A stretch of 64,000 nucleotides of DNA. Origin: Molanna angustata. Lineage: Eukaryota; Arthropoda; Insecta; Trichoptera; Molannidae. Below the pieces are notes generated by a model. The model saw nothing but the letters and a program-made list of their open reading frames with translations, did no database searches and was not told the DNA's origin. Of this stretch, positions 1 through 11,232 are shown piece by piece. Position numbers and translations under genes: made by a program. The DNA lies in the NCBI GenBank assembly GCA_963576475.1, contig OY754969.1, forward strand, positions 29,301,388 through 29,365,387. The letters are read 5' to 3'. Every line of letters starts with the position of its first letter. The first letter of the stretch is position 1.

Positions 1-78
1 GGACGGAAGGTACTGAAGGGACGGGAAGGGATGGGAGGTATTGAAGAGTCTGAAGCGACGGGTGGTTATGGAGGACAA

Positions 79-124
79 TTTTTAATTATACAGGCAATAC
101 GAAGTTTGCCGGGTGTTCACTAGT
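79..124 (+). mobile_element. Helitron-like 3' end, copy 1
   Basis: The segment has a small stem (GGCAA...TTGCC) followed by GGGTGTTCACTAG and T, as expected for a Helitron 3' end (hairpin, then CTRR, then host T). An almost identical 46-bp segment recurs at 3249-3294. No replication/helicase ORF is present, so the element would be non-autonomous. Confidence 0.5.
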
Positions 125-189
125 CTATATTATAATTTTGAATGTTTGTATGTATCTATGTATGTATCTATGTATGTGTTGAATGCGCT

Positions 190-866
190 CCTAAACCGTT
201 CATCCGATTGCGATGAAACTTTGGTGAACTGTCGAGAGTATACCAGGGATGGTTTCTGGATCAAAAAATTTTTCTTCTTCTTCTTCTTCATCGAGTATTA
301 GGTATATTTTACCTATGAAGATGGACTATCCTGGGAACCGTTCATCCGATTGCAATGAAACTTTGGTGAATTATCGAACGTATGCCCGGGATGATTTCTG
401 AATTTAAAAAAATTTCTTCTTCTTCTTTTTCATCGGGTATCCGGTCATTTTACCTATGAAGGTGGACTATCCTGAGAACCGTTCATCCGATTGCAATGAA
501 ACTTTGATGAATTGTCGAGTGTATGACCGGGATGGTTTCTGGATTAAAAAAAATCTTCTTCTTCTTCATCGGGTATCAGGTCATTTTACCGATGAAGGTG
601 GACTATCCTGAGAACCGTTCATCCGATTGCAATGAAACATTGGTGAATTGTCGAGTGTATGACCGGGATGGTTTCTGGATTAAAAAAAATCTTCTTCTTT
701 TTCTTCTTCTTCATCGGGTATCAGGTCATTTTACCGATGAAGGTGGACTATCCTGGGAACCGTTCATTCAATTTCAATGAAACTTTGATGAATTGTCGAG
801 TATATGACCGGTATGGTTTCTGGATTAAAAAAAAAATCTTCTTCTTCTTCATCGGGTATCAGGTCA
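190..866 (+). repeat. ~140-bp tandem repeat, left part
   Basis: Five units share 'ccgttcatccgattgcaatg', 'gtcgagtgtatgaccgggat', a (CTT)n run and 'atcgggtatcaggtcatttt', spaced 136-145 bp. A sixth unit continues at 2728-2815, so the array was interrupted by the LINE at 866-2727. Short ORFs here are repeat shadows. Confidence 0.85.
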
Positions 867-2727
867 TTTTTTTTTTTTTTTTTTTTTATTTTATTTGAAA
901 AAATGGGCAACGTACAATAATATTTTTTTAAACAAATATAACATAAGTAATTGTAAGCAACATAAGTAATTGTAACTTAATCAGCCCACCTTTGATTTCA
1001 TGGTGCATTGTACTCACTACTGGTAATAAAAAAAAAAATATTATTCCTGTCTAACGTGGCTCCTGAAAAGAGTCCTGGACATACAGAATATGTCCACGGA
1101 CCTGATCTTTTCCAAATTATTATACGTGGTAAGGCATCGGTACAGTGGCGAATTTTGAGCGGCATTAGTGTTTTTTTTGTCTAAAAAGAACGTTGAGGTG
1201 TGTCTTGTTCGTCTGTTTGGTATGTTGAAGTTAATAATTTTCAGAAGGTCTGTACAGTCAATATTGAAGTTTATTATGTCATAAAGGTACATTAAGTCTG
1301 AGGTCCTTCGTCTTGTCTGTAAAGTCTGCAATTCATGTTTGTAGTTATTACCAAATTTGTACTTCATATGTTTCAAAAAAATTTGTTGTATTCGTTCTAT
1401 ATTGTTAATATAAATATTATATTGTGGATTCCAGATGACTGATGCATGTTCCAATTGACTTCTAACAATTGTGTTATATAGTAAGATAAATGTTTTCACT
1501 TGTGTGAATGGTTTGCATACTCTCATCAGGAATCCCAACATTTTATAAGCTTTCAGTGTAATTGTGTCAATGTGTTTGTCAAATAAAAGTTTACTGTCCT
1601 GTTTTATACCTAAGTCTCTACAGTCTGATTTCTTATCAATCGCCTCCCTATTGATTGTGTATGTGTATTGTATTGTACTCTTTTTCCTAGAGAATGTAAT
1701 GGAGTGACATTTTTTTACATTTAGTAACAGCTTATTCGAGACACAATAAGAAGTTAGTCTATCAAGGTCAAGTTGCAAGTCCTCACAGTCAGTAATGTCT
1801 ATAACAGTTTTGTAGATTTTCATATCGTCAGCGTATAATATGTAATTACTGTTCCTGAAGCATAATCCAATGTCATGTATGTAAATATTAAATAAGAGAG
1901 GCCCCAAATGGGAACCTTGAGGTACACCCGATGGCACCTGTGTTGCAGACGATAGATGACCACCGTACTCTACTATTTGGCTTCTATTAATAAGGTATGA
2001 TTTTAGCCACCTAAGAAGATCACCGTGAATACCCAAAAGTTTTAGTTTCTTAGTCAGAATTAGATGGTCCACTTTATCAAAGGCTTTTGAGTAGTCTGTA
2101 TATATTGCGTCAGTTTGTCTTTTGTTATCAAGGTTGTCATGAATTTCGTTTAGAAAGACATTTAAATTTGTATTAATAGAACGTCCCCTAACAAAACCAT
2201 GTTGTTTAGGATCTAAATGGAGTTTGACCGCAAAGTACATTTGATCGTACACGATCTTTTCCAAGATTTTACTCAAAATGGGCAATTTGGAAACTGGTCG
2301 GTAATTTGAAACATCTTTCAGGTTCCCACTCTTAGGTATAGGAGTAACTAATGCCTGTTTCCATTTATCAGGAAATGTACCGTTGGATAGTGACTTTTTA
2401 AAAATATGATAAATTGGGATGGTTAAGGAGCTGGCACAGTACTTCAAGAATATGCCTGGTAAATCATCACTGCCCTGACTCTTTCTTATGTCGATTGAAC
2501 TTAGGTGTTTAGATACTGTTGTTATGTCTAAGTGTATATTTGCTATAGTTTGACACCCTGCAATCTCCTCACTACAATATGGTGTAGAAGAATCGACTGT
2601 ATTGAAAACAGAGGCAAAGTAATCTGACAAGAAATATGCAGATTCCTGTATACTTTGAGCAGTACGATCACCATTAATTAAACACTGAAATGAGTTAGCA
2701 TTACGTTTCTTTGATTAAACATAAAAC
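866..2727 (-). mobile_element. non-LTR retrotransposon, 5'-truncated, inserted in tandem array
   Basis: Minus-strand LINE: a poly-A tail (poly-T at 867-887), a short 3' UTR, then a reverse-transcriptase ORF running to about 2712, where it is cut off by an in-frame stop and flanking repeat. Both flanks carry the sequence 'cattttacc' context of the ~140-bp repeat, so the insertion point is inside that array. Confidence 0.85.
1041..2630 (-). CDS. LINE reverse transcriptase (partial ORF2)
   Basis: At least 529 residues; the frame stays open to about 2712 without an ATG. RT motifs in order: NYRPVSKLPILSKILEKIVY, HGFVRGRSINTN, YTDYSKAFDKVDH, SGVPQGSHLGPLLFNIYIHD and the catalytic NYILYADD (YADD at 1823-1834). 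A C-terminal region typical of CR1/jockey-like LINEs follows. The endonuclease domain is missing, so it is 5'-truncated but otherwise undisrupted, suggesting a fairly recent insertion. Clade assignment within jockey/CR1-like elements is uncertain. Confidence 0.88.
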   Translation of the reverse strand: MSDYFASVFNTVDSSTPYCSEEIAGCQTIANIHLDITTVSKHLSSIDIRKSQGSDDLPGIFLKYCASSLTIPIYHIFKKSLSNGTFPDKWKQALVTPIPKSGNLKDVSNYRPVSKLPILSKILEKIVYDQMYFAVKLHLDPKQHGFVRGRSINTNLNVFLNEIHDNLDNKRQTDAIYTDYSKAFDKVDHLILTKKLKLLGIHGDLLRWLKSYLINRSQIVEYGGHLSSATQVPSGVPQGSHLGPLLFNIYIHDIGLCFRNSNYILYADDMKIYKTVIDITDCEDLQLDLDRLTSYCVSNKLLLNVKKCHSITFSRKKSTIQYTYTINREAIDKKSDCRDLGIKQDSKLLFDKHIDTITLKAYKMLGFLMRVCKPFTQVKTFILLYNTIVRSQLEHASVIWNPQYNIYINNIERIQQIFLKHMKYKFGNNYKHELQTLQTRRRTSDLMYLYDIINFNIDCTDLLKIINFNIPNRRTRHTSTFFLDKKNTNAAQNSPLYRCLTTYNNLEKIRSVDIFCMSRTLFRSHVRQE

Positions 2728-2815
2728 CATTTTACCGATGAAGGTGGCCTATTCTGAGAACCGTTCATCCGATCGCAATGAAACTTTGTTGAATCGTCGA
2801 GCGTATGACCGGGAC
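2728..2815 (+). repeat. ~140-bp tandem repeat, right part
   Basis: It resumes the array with 'ccattttaccgatgaaggtg', 'ccgttcatccgatcgcaatg' and 'gtatgaccggg' directly after the LINE. Confidence 0.8.
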
Positions 2816-3212
2816 CTACTGAAGGTAATGAAGGGACGGGAGTAACTGAAGGGACGGGAGTAACTGTGAAGGGACGGAAGTAACTGAAGGGACGGGAGTA
2901 ACTGTGAAGGGACGGGAGTAACTGAAGGGACGGGAGTAACTGAAGGGACGGGAGTAACTGAAGGGACGGGAGTAACTGAAGGGACGGGAGTAACTGAAGG
3001 GACGGGAGTAACTGAAGGGACGGGAGTAACTGAAGGGACGGGAGTAACTGAAGGGACGGGAGTAACTGAAGGGACGGGAGTAACTGAAGGGACGGGAGTA
3101 ACTGAAGGGACGGGAGTAACTGAAGGGACGGGAGTAACTGAAGGGACGGGAGTAACTGAAGGGACGGGAGTAACTGAAGGGACGGGAGTAACTGAAGGGA
3201 CCGGAGTAACGG
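2816..3212 (+). repeat. 18-bp minisatellite (about 22 copies)
   Basis: The unit is GAAGGGACGGGAGTAACT, nearly perfect from about 2930 on, with a few 20-bp variants (extra TG) at the left. The minus strand reads as a VTPVPS hexapeptide repeat, but that ORF starts and ends in repeat DNA and is not a gene. Degenerate related text also occupies 1-60. Confidence 0.95.
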
Positions 3213-3248
3213 AATTGTTATTAAACAATTATTGTTATAAAATTATTA

Positions 3249-3294
3249 TTTTTAATTATACAGGCAATACGAAGTTTGCCGGGGGTTCACTAGT
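3249..3294 (+). mobile_element. Helitron-like 3' end, copy 2
   Basis: It differs by about one base from 79-124: same stem, then GGGGGTTCACTAG and T. The DNA between the two ends would then be one Helitron-like unit containing tandem repeats and a nested LINE. This is inference from the paired ends; no 5' TC end was established. Confidence 0.5.
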
Positions 3295-3901
3295 GAATTT
3301 AATAAACATGAATTAAATATGAATTTAAAACTAAGCCACGAGGGCCGAAGTTATGATGTATAAGGAAAATTTAAATACTTTATTACTTGCAATACAAAAA
3401 TAAAATTGATTTCAATTTCCATAGTGAAATATTAAATCTAATTAACATAATTAATATGTATAACGTTGTTTTGATTCAGATAAAATTGTAAAAAATAGAT
3501 TTATAAATTAAAAAATAATAAGTATGTACCTATTATAAAAATTAAGAGATTAAAAAAATAATGAATTATTAAATAAATTCAACGTACTACCGTGCGCACT
3601 TACTATAGTAAATGCGTACTACCGTGCGCACTTACTATAGTAAATTAGGACATCGACGTTACAAGCTTCCTTAAGCAAACCTATCAAATATTTTGACTTT
3701 AACTCCATCGGAAAGAGAATTATTTCACTTCAAAATGTAAATCAAAGCGTGCCTTTTAATAAACTGACGCGTTTAGAAGCATTTCCTATAATCTCAGTAT
3801 TATCGATTATGGAAATATTATTTAATGCCGGAAATTATTTTTATCGTCATTTTTATTTGGATGATGACATTATCGAACAATTACAAACCATTTATATTAT
3901 T
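3295..3901. other. AT-rich DNA with a 32-bp direct duplication
   Basis: No gene recognised. At 3582-3645 a 32-bp segment containing 'actaccgtgcgcacttacta' occurs twice in tandem. A 61-codon ORF at 3749-3934 has no recognisable feature and runs into the minisatellite. Confidence 0.6.
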
Positions 3902-4242
3902 CATAAAGTGGAATTGTTTTATAATTTTCAATAAAGTGAATGATACTTAGAAATAAATAAATACAATAAGTACTGCCAAATATAACATAAAGTGGAATTG
4001 TTTTATAATTTTCAATAAAGTGAATGATACTTAGAAATAAATAAATACAATAAGTACTGCCAAATATAACATAAAGTGGAATTGTTTTATAATTTTCAAT
4101 AAAGTGAATGATACTTAGAAATAAATAAATACAATAAGTACTGCCAAATATAACATTAAGTGGAATTGTTTTATAATTTTCAATAAAGTGAATGATACTT
4201 AGAAATAAATAAATACAATAAGTACTGCCAAATATAACATAA
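3902..4242 (+). repeat. 84-bp minisatellite (4 copies)
   Basis: Unit start positions are 3902, 3986, 4070, 4154 and 4238, exactly 84 bp apart. Units are almost identical (one A/T change at 4157), starting 'cataaagtggaattg' and ending 'gtactgccaaatataa'. Confidence 0.95.
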
Positions 4243-6460
4243 AAAACTTTTTTAATATACTCTTATAGGTAGGTAAGAATGTTCGATATAATTAATTGAT
4301 TTTATTTCCATTAATATCACTTTAACTTAGTTTTGTAATTTCAGAAAAAAATATTTATTGTAAATTGTTAGTTTTTTTTACATACTAACTTACTTCTGTT
4401 ATTTTCACTGTCCATAATTACAATTTCTATCATACTATCATAATTAGATATATTTTTCAAGTAATCTAACTGATCACATAAAAACCAAAATAGTGAGTCC
4501 TGTTATGGTGGCTTTGATTATGGGTCATCTGACTATTGAGTCTAGTTGGTCCGAGTTTAATTCCCGGTGGAGACAATGATTTTTTTGTATTTTCAGTACG
4601 AATTTATGAGACATTCAATGATGGTTTGAAAAATTAGGCGGCTTGCTACTGAGTTTACCTATGGTATGGCATTCTAGTAAAATTGTATCAATTTTTTACT
4701 CCTCACTAACCCAAGGGGATATAGTGGGGAGTTATGATTTCGCAATTTTTAAGGCTATTTTTTTGCAGATTATCAACTAGTATCATGCTGAGATTCTATT
4801 CTGAAAGTTTCATCACAATGTATCTGTGTGTGTGCTATGTGCTGTGTGCAGTGTGCAGTGTGCTATGTACGGCGTGCTCATTTTACTTTATCGATTATAG
4901 ACTAAAGTACTCATTCGATTCTATTAAAATTTTGCAAATATGTATATCTCATACTCGGTTAGATCCCAATAGATTTTGAACGATATATGAATAGTGCTTC
5001 TCAATTTTTTAACTGTCAAATATTTCAAAGTGACCCCAAGCTCAGGAAAATTAAAATTTGAAATTTTTGTCTAGTTAGCATTTAGCTGGTTTAGCAAAAA
5101 AAATTTCCAAGCTTCGACTCAAGTGACTTGCGCTTGTGTTCATGAGTACTTCAAGCACCACAGAATTCGACATAAGCGCCACATATGTTATACAAACAAC
5201 TATAAATTATTATTCTTAGGTCCTCGTATTTTATTGTCTCAAAAATCATACTGTTTGCATAACACCAGGCGTACATTTTATACACTCAAACACAAAAAAT
5301 CATCAAAATTGGTCCAGTCGTTAAGGAATTCAGTGACATACACACGCACAGAAGAATTATTATGTATAAAGATAATTAATCTTATTCATGTATCTTCAAC
5401 ATCCAGTAGCCATTCCCAATTTTATCTTCCGGCTACTTGTCTTTTTCCCAACCACACCATTCTTCTCTCCCACTTCCCTCAGTTACATCCCGAAACAAAA
5501 ATTAATTTCCTCCTTGACTAGCTCCGCCCAATCATAATTTAAAAAAAATGACAAAACTTCTGAGAATAATTATGTAAAACAATTTTGGTTTTGTGATATT
5601 ATGCCAAATAATTTATCAAGAGATTTTTTTATACTCCAACGCTAAGAAAAAATCTGTCTATAACTAGGGACTATGTTTACAGCAAAAATATAAGATACTT
5701 TTTAAAAAAGCATATAAAACATTTCCAATAATTAGCACAATAAGTTATCAAAATGGATCTACTTTTATTATGTTTCTACATTTTGTTTGTCAAGTATTAC
5801 GAAATATAATAAATTCATGATTTTCAAAATATTTTATGAAATAAGAAAAATATCGTGGTCTAAACTGCCTAAAATTTCAGAAAATGTCCAAAAGCATTAT
5901 GTTAAGTAGTCAATTTCACTTATCAAAACAAACACAAAAATTAAATAATATCTAAAAATATATACTTACGACCACTGGATAACTAACCCAGTAACCCAGT
6001 GCGCTAACCGCTCTGCCACCATCCATCGTCGTTACTTTGTTAAAAAAACCTTCGTTTTATGAAATGACTCGCCCAGATTTCATTAAAAATAATGCCCTTT
6101 CAACAAAATCTCTTTAGAGAATTTACTTTTTTTCTAAAAAACACCAATTAGCTTAAATAATAATCTAAGCCTTTGCCAGAGAAAGGTAAAGTTATATCAG
6201 TTAGACTCGATCCACTACTTCACTGGGTCTTTTCTTTTGAGGTTTCCTAGACTTCCTAGACAACTTAATTGAAATTAATCGCACTGTTGAATATTCTAGC
6301 GTAGATTAACCAGGTATTTTTATCATAACACGTTCAAACCTCTCATAGATCCAATTAGAGTTTTGCTTTCATTTATTATGAGGACGTGTGAATTTTTCAC
6401 CCATTTTTCCCGTTTGGGTCTATTGTTCCATCAAGTACGTCAAAACCAGAAGTAGTTATT
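4243..6460. other. intergenic AT-rich DNA with SINE-like pieces
   Basis: No host gene seen. At about 4495-4600 there is a tRNA-like segment (box A-like 'ttatggtggctttgattatg', box B-like 'ccgagtttaattcccgg'). At 5968-6031 there is a minus-strand tRNA-derived SINE head. The 132-codon ORF at 5123-5521 shows no recognisable domain. Confidence 0.5.
5968..6031 (-). mobile_element. tRNA-derived SINE fragment
   Basis: On the minus strand it reads 'ggcagagcggttagcgcact' then 'gggttactggg...ccagtggtcg', the box A and anticodon-arm region seen in the SINE at 18302. The body is missing. Confidence 0.6.
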
Positions 6461-6466
6461 AGTATA

Positions 6467-8035
6467 CTAGTTGCATGTAACACATGAGATCCAACTGTCG
6501 ATAGCATGTATAGTTGAAGAACATATACCAAACTATAAACCCATAAATCAAAATTATTGAATATCGAATATTTTTATTATTGCATATGCGCAAACATTGG
6601 ATTTTTTTCCCTCTCGGGAGTCAAAGATATTTTTTAACAGATTTTTAATTATCTCAATAGAGACGAAGTTGGAATATTTTACTGTAGGAGAACCGGGAAA
6701 TCAAGAAAATAATTTCACACATTGATGGCCGTAGTAAAAATTCTTTATTTTCAAGCGAAAAGAATTTCAGTATTACAATATATAGAACTTTCAAAATTGA
6801 ATTGATAGGGATCTCATTAAAAAGGCATAATTGGTGAACGTTGCGCAAGCGCATAAATTGATCACGTAAACCAGCCGATGACAGGTCGTAAGCCCTGTAG
6901 GTGCCTTGATTTCCCGGTTCTCCTACAGTAAAATATTCCAACTTCGTCTCTATTGAGATAATTAAAAATCTGTTAAAAAATATTATTGAATATTTTAAGT
7001 TAATAAAATATTTTAATAAGTCCTTTTTTCCTACCCAGAATATGAAAACAGCATGATGGTATGTATGTATGTTTGGAGATGAAGTATCAAACTATTAAGC
7101 CGTCTTAGATAATATTGTGTATAGGCGAATGCCATACAAATTGTATGAAGCAAAGTCGTCAGTAAATTCAATTTTTATAAAAATTGTTAAAAAAATTTAA
7201 GAAATACTACTACAATGCTAATATTTTTTTTATAAAATTAATTTATCTAGTTGGGATGTTTCGGCTTTTTTCGATATTTTTAAAAACTTTAGAAATATAG
7301 GCAGTTAAACACATAGATTTACCATAAAAAAAATATTTTATCTTAATAAAAAATGTTTAAGAAACTCTGAAATTATTTTGAAAAATTAAATTTGAGATTT
7401 TGTATTTGACTATATTTGTGTATGATGGGCAGCGTGGGAGGACGGAGATCTCATGGTGGCTCACCGACCAGATGGAGCGATTTGGTTAAGTCCACAATGG
7501 GGTCTTCGGTGACTGGTGCTCTGCGTTCAGCCCAAAGCAGATTGGCATGGAGGCGGGCCAAACGTGTGGCGACAGACTACAGCCGCTATCCTCAGTCATG
7601 AGGAAAAGGACAAATCTAAATTTGTCTATATTCATACCAATTTTCAGCGTTCTGGCTTTTATGGTTTCTGAGATATATGGAAAAATAAAGTTGAAATTCA
7701 AAAGTTGATAACCCCTGACTGAAACAAAAATTCAAAACTCTGAGTATAAAAGTTTTGTAGGCCTATAACTATTTATATATTCTGAAAATTTGGGCTCTGT
7801 TAATTGAGCGGAACACACACACAGACAGACACACTAAATGTTCTTCTCCGAATTCTAAGTAAATCCGTATATGGAACATATATGCTGCGAAGCCTCTAAG
7901 TTGGTGTTTTTTGACTTCAAAGTTGGAAAAGCTGTGAAAACTGTAGACCGTGCATACAAATCTCGCGTATCCTGGCTTTAAACTTTTCGATATGTTGAGA
8001 GAACAAAGTTCTCTTGAACAAATCGACAGTTGGAT
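6467..8035 (+). mobile_element. family A repeat, copy 1 (split by fold-back insertion)
   Basis: It starts 'actagttgcatgtaacacat' and 'gagatccaactgtcgatag', and ends 'gaacaaatcgacagttggat'. The two ends contain an inverted ATCCAACTGTCGAT. Internal landmarks shared with other copies: a LINE-like tail with (GTAT)n, 'tgataacccctgactgaaac', an (AC)n region, 'atatatgctgcgaagcctct' and 'tctcgcgtatcctggc'. It is interrupted at about 6600-6985 by the fold-back element. No transposase ORF. Confidence 0.75.
6627..6981. repeat. fold-back element with ~75-bp inverted arms
   Basis: The left arm (6630-6705) is the near-perfect reverse complement of 6905-6980: 'tctcaatagagacgaagttg' versus 'caacttcgtctctattgaga'. 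The minus strand of 6780-6946 encodes GTYRAYDLSSAGLRDQFMRL, recurring in the element at 62.9-63.7 kb. It lies inside family A copy 1. Confidence 0.8.
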
Positions 8036-8424
8036 AAACTTTTGGGCAATTTGCAGGTTTTCAACAAAAGCTTTAGCGCATCCACTCCAGACTAAGATTC
8101 CACTAGACAATATTGATTGGCATAGTGCGAAATATATTGATTTTATAATGTTTTTATTTAAGATGTTTCGGATCGACCTGAAGATTTATCCTACTTTTCG
8201 TGTCCGACAGACGAGAATATTTATATGGTGATCCCATCTAAGATGTTGACCAAGAAACAGCCCAAGATATTTTATTTCCTTAACTCGCTCTAGTGTTGCA
8301 CAGATGCATGCATTGCAATTTGAATTATTATGTAAATATAAACTTTTGTCAGACGGTGGTTGACCTCTTGAGTTAAAACTAAAAGAGATGTACTTTCTTA
8401 AACTTAACTAGGATATTCAATTTA

Positions 8425-9425
8425 TTGAATGCCTATGGAATTAGGTATGTATATGTATCATATATTTCTGGTATTAAGTTCAGACGTGGATATATTACAT
8501 CATATGCAACGCCCATACAGCGAAGAGTACGGCAGGGTTGTATCTTGTCTCCTCTGCTTTTCAATTTGTACTCTGATTATGTATTTAAAAGGGCTCCTAA
8601 CAACACCGAGAGCTAAGTCTTAACAACGGGGCGAAAATTAATAATATCAAATACGCCTATAATACTGTACTTCTGGCGGACTTTACTTTTGATCTCCAGG
8701 AGCTGATAAACAATGTAAATGCATTTGGTGAACAGTTGGGCCTATTTATAAATGTAGCCAAAATAAAGTGTAAGACATTTGTTCGACGTGAATACCCTGC
8801 ATCTTTCTTGCAATTAAAGGTCAAGGTTATAGAAAAGGTGGATTAATTTAAGTATCTCGGCAGTATTCTTTCGGAGACCCGGATATGTAAATCAGGTGCA
8901 GAATTGAGGTAGCAAAAGCTGTCTCTAATAAAATGAGATCCCTTTTATGCAAAGAAGTGATCAATATGGACCTAAAACAAAGAATGATGAAATGTTGTGT
9001 GTGATCTGTGTTGCTATATTGCTGTGTGACTTGGACGCTGAAGGTTACATAATACCACGAAAAGGTTGGAAGCTTTCGAGATGTGGTTTTATCGCAGAAT
9101 GCTCAAAATCACTTGGACAGATCTGGTTATGAATTCCAGTCGAGCCAGAACAACCAAACAACTCCGGTCTACAATACTGGTCTGCAAGATTGCATATCTA
9201 CATAGGTCACATAATCAGGGGAGAAAATCCCATTGCTTCAATTAATACTGAAGGACAAGATAGAAGGTCGTCGAGGGACTGGAAGAAGACAGATGTCCTG
9301 GCTGTGTAATGGACGGGCTTCAGGGATATTCCGGGCCGCACAGGGCAGAGAGGGATTTGCCAGAGTGATCCACAACGTCACGGGTTCCTGACAGGGCACC
9401 AGAAGAAGGGTGTCTATGGAATTAT
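8425..9425 (+). pseudogene. degenerate LINE reverse transcriptase
   Basis: Pieces in shifting frames: VRQGCILSPLLFNLYSDYVF (8530-8590), a degraded active-site region, QLGLFINVAKIKCKTF, FKYLGSILSE (about 8850), LKQRMMKCCVWSVLLYC, and near 9240-9400 text like the GHIIRG...WTG...DRxGF C-terminus found at 26.5 kb. Numerous stops and frameshifts. Known as the RT to C-terminal part of insect LINE ORF2; not functional. Confidence 0.75.
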
Positions 9426-10560
9426 ATGTATCATATATTTCCATAGAGTTTCTACTTGGGTCATTTTCATATTTCAGGAAACATACTTAAAAAACTAATT
9501 ATTACTTTTGATATTTTGACCATCGTAGATTAACTCGTCATTATGTCTATAGTATATAATATGTGATGAGTGTATGTGATGTATTATGCCCAAGGCTGAT
9601 AAGCACCTTAGTTCAGTCGACAAGACAAATATTTTCTGTTAACACAGCGCAGATGATTTTTCGGTGACAAATAATAAAATTAATCTGTTTCTTGATATTT
9701 ATTCGTGAATTGATTCAAGTTGTGACGACAATGATTTATTATGGTACCTATATGAAAATAAATTGAAGCGACATTATAGAACAACCACAGAGTAAAGAAG
9801 ATTATTGGTCCGTGAGAACGACAGTTTCAGAGATTTAATCAATTCCTTACTTGTCAAACATAACAGAATTCATTTTATCTTAAACATTTTTACAGTCTAT
9901 ACCAGTATTAATATGATTTACATGATACCTACCTACTCATTTATGGCTTGAATAGCTTTGATAAGAAGATATTGTATCTACATATGTAAGTATTCAATCA
10001 AATTTACAATTTTATTATTTAGTAAAATAGTAATTATAAAATATTGAAAAAAATATTGATTTTGAGTCGGTTCAAGGTTAGTGTGTTTAATTCTCAGTAC
10101 AAAAGAAATCACAGATTTATGGGTCTAATTATTGGTTCATCTTCTTAGAACTCATTTATAAAAAAATTACTCTAAAGATGGTCGCAATGTTCTTTAAAAT
10201 CGTAGATATATTATCATTTGACAGATCGACAAGTTTAGAGATGGTAGGTATGGAACAAATAGGGTAAGAATTGTTTTCCAACTGTTAGAGTTTCACACAC
10301 ATTTCTTACTAAGGAAACATTTTTTATGATAAATTTATGTGTTTAACTGCCTATATTTAATTGTCTGAGTAAATGAAGAAACGCCAATGTAACTCCAATG
10401 TACTGTGCCAACGCCAACGTAATGCGAATACATTTGAGGGCCTGTGCGGGCTTAAAGTGATTGACAAGTGATACATTTTCTGAAGAGAAAACTTAAAAAA
10501 CAAAATTTCTACTCGATACTCTTTCTAGAACATTTGATTTATTTCTTCATTGAAGCGATG
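9426..10560. other. no gene recognised
   Basis: AT-rich sequence. At 10360-10450 a stretch ('atgaagaaacgccaatgtaa', 'ggcctgtgcgggctta') is related, in reverse complement, to 59395-59470, so it is a dispersed repeat fragment. Confidence 0.5.
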
Positions 10561-11060
10561 AAAGTGTTTTTTTTTTTAATTCTATTTTCATCAGGTTCTT
10601 TTGTAATATTTTTTTTTATTTATTAACACAAACAATACAAGGTTCACATATAAATCTTAATTTAAAAAGGTATACAATTTCCATAATATGATTCATAATA
10701 ACCCTCTTTAATTGAGATAAAATCTCGTGTTAAAAGAGGGGAGTATCTATTTAATATTGTTACATTTGCCAAAACATTGTACATCTACTAAAAAATATGA
10801 AGCTACACAAAACAAGAATGAAATAACAAAAAATAAATAAATAAATCAGTACAATTTTTTTATTTTATTTTTAAATATATTATAATTTTTTTGACTCAAA
10901 GGGAGTTCATTAAACCACTTAGTACCTTTATACTTATAGAAATGTTGTGAGGCAGTTGTACGTAAAAGAGGAATGGTAATACATCCTTGTGAATTTATTC
11001 TGCTGCTTATAGAAAATGACAATTAGTTTGAATTTTGAATATACTATTTATCATATCTCT
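10561..11060 (-). mobile_element. probable LINE 3' end remnant
   Basis: On the minus strand it ends in an A-rich tail (poly-T at 10568-10576 and 10608-10618). 'ttgtattgtttgtgttaat' resembles other LINE 3' ends in this window. The coding part is too degraded to assign. Confidence 0.35.
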
Positions 11061-11174
11061 ATGGATGGTTGTACGTTGTATCTACTATGTTATCGTGTTT
11101 TAAATAAGCTTTAGACCGAGTACAACTCATTTATTTGCTAACTGTTTAATTCGTTTCGAACTGTTTTAGTGTAT

Positions 11175-11232
11175 AAATATCAAAACGTACTGAAATTACT
11201 ATATGTAGTAATTTCAGTACGTTTTGATATTT
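11175..11232. repeat. perfect 27-bp inverted repeat with 4-nt loop
   Basis: The stem begins AAATATCAAAACGTACTGAA; its 27 bases are perfectly repeated in reverse complement after the loop TATG. No coding function. It could be a decayed MITE or a cruciform-prone site. Confidence 0.9.

Noticed and set aside
2749..3228. 159-codon minus-strand ORF of VTPVPS repeats
   Set aside because: It is the translation of an 18-bp minisatellite with both ends in repeat DNA.
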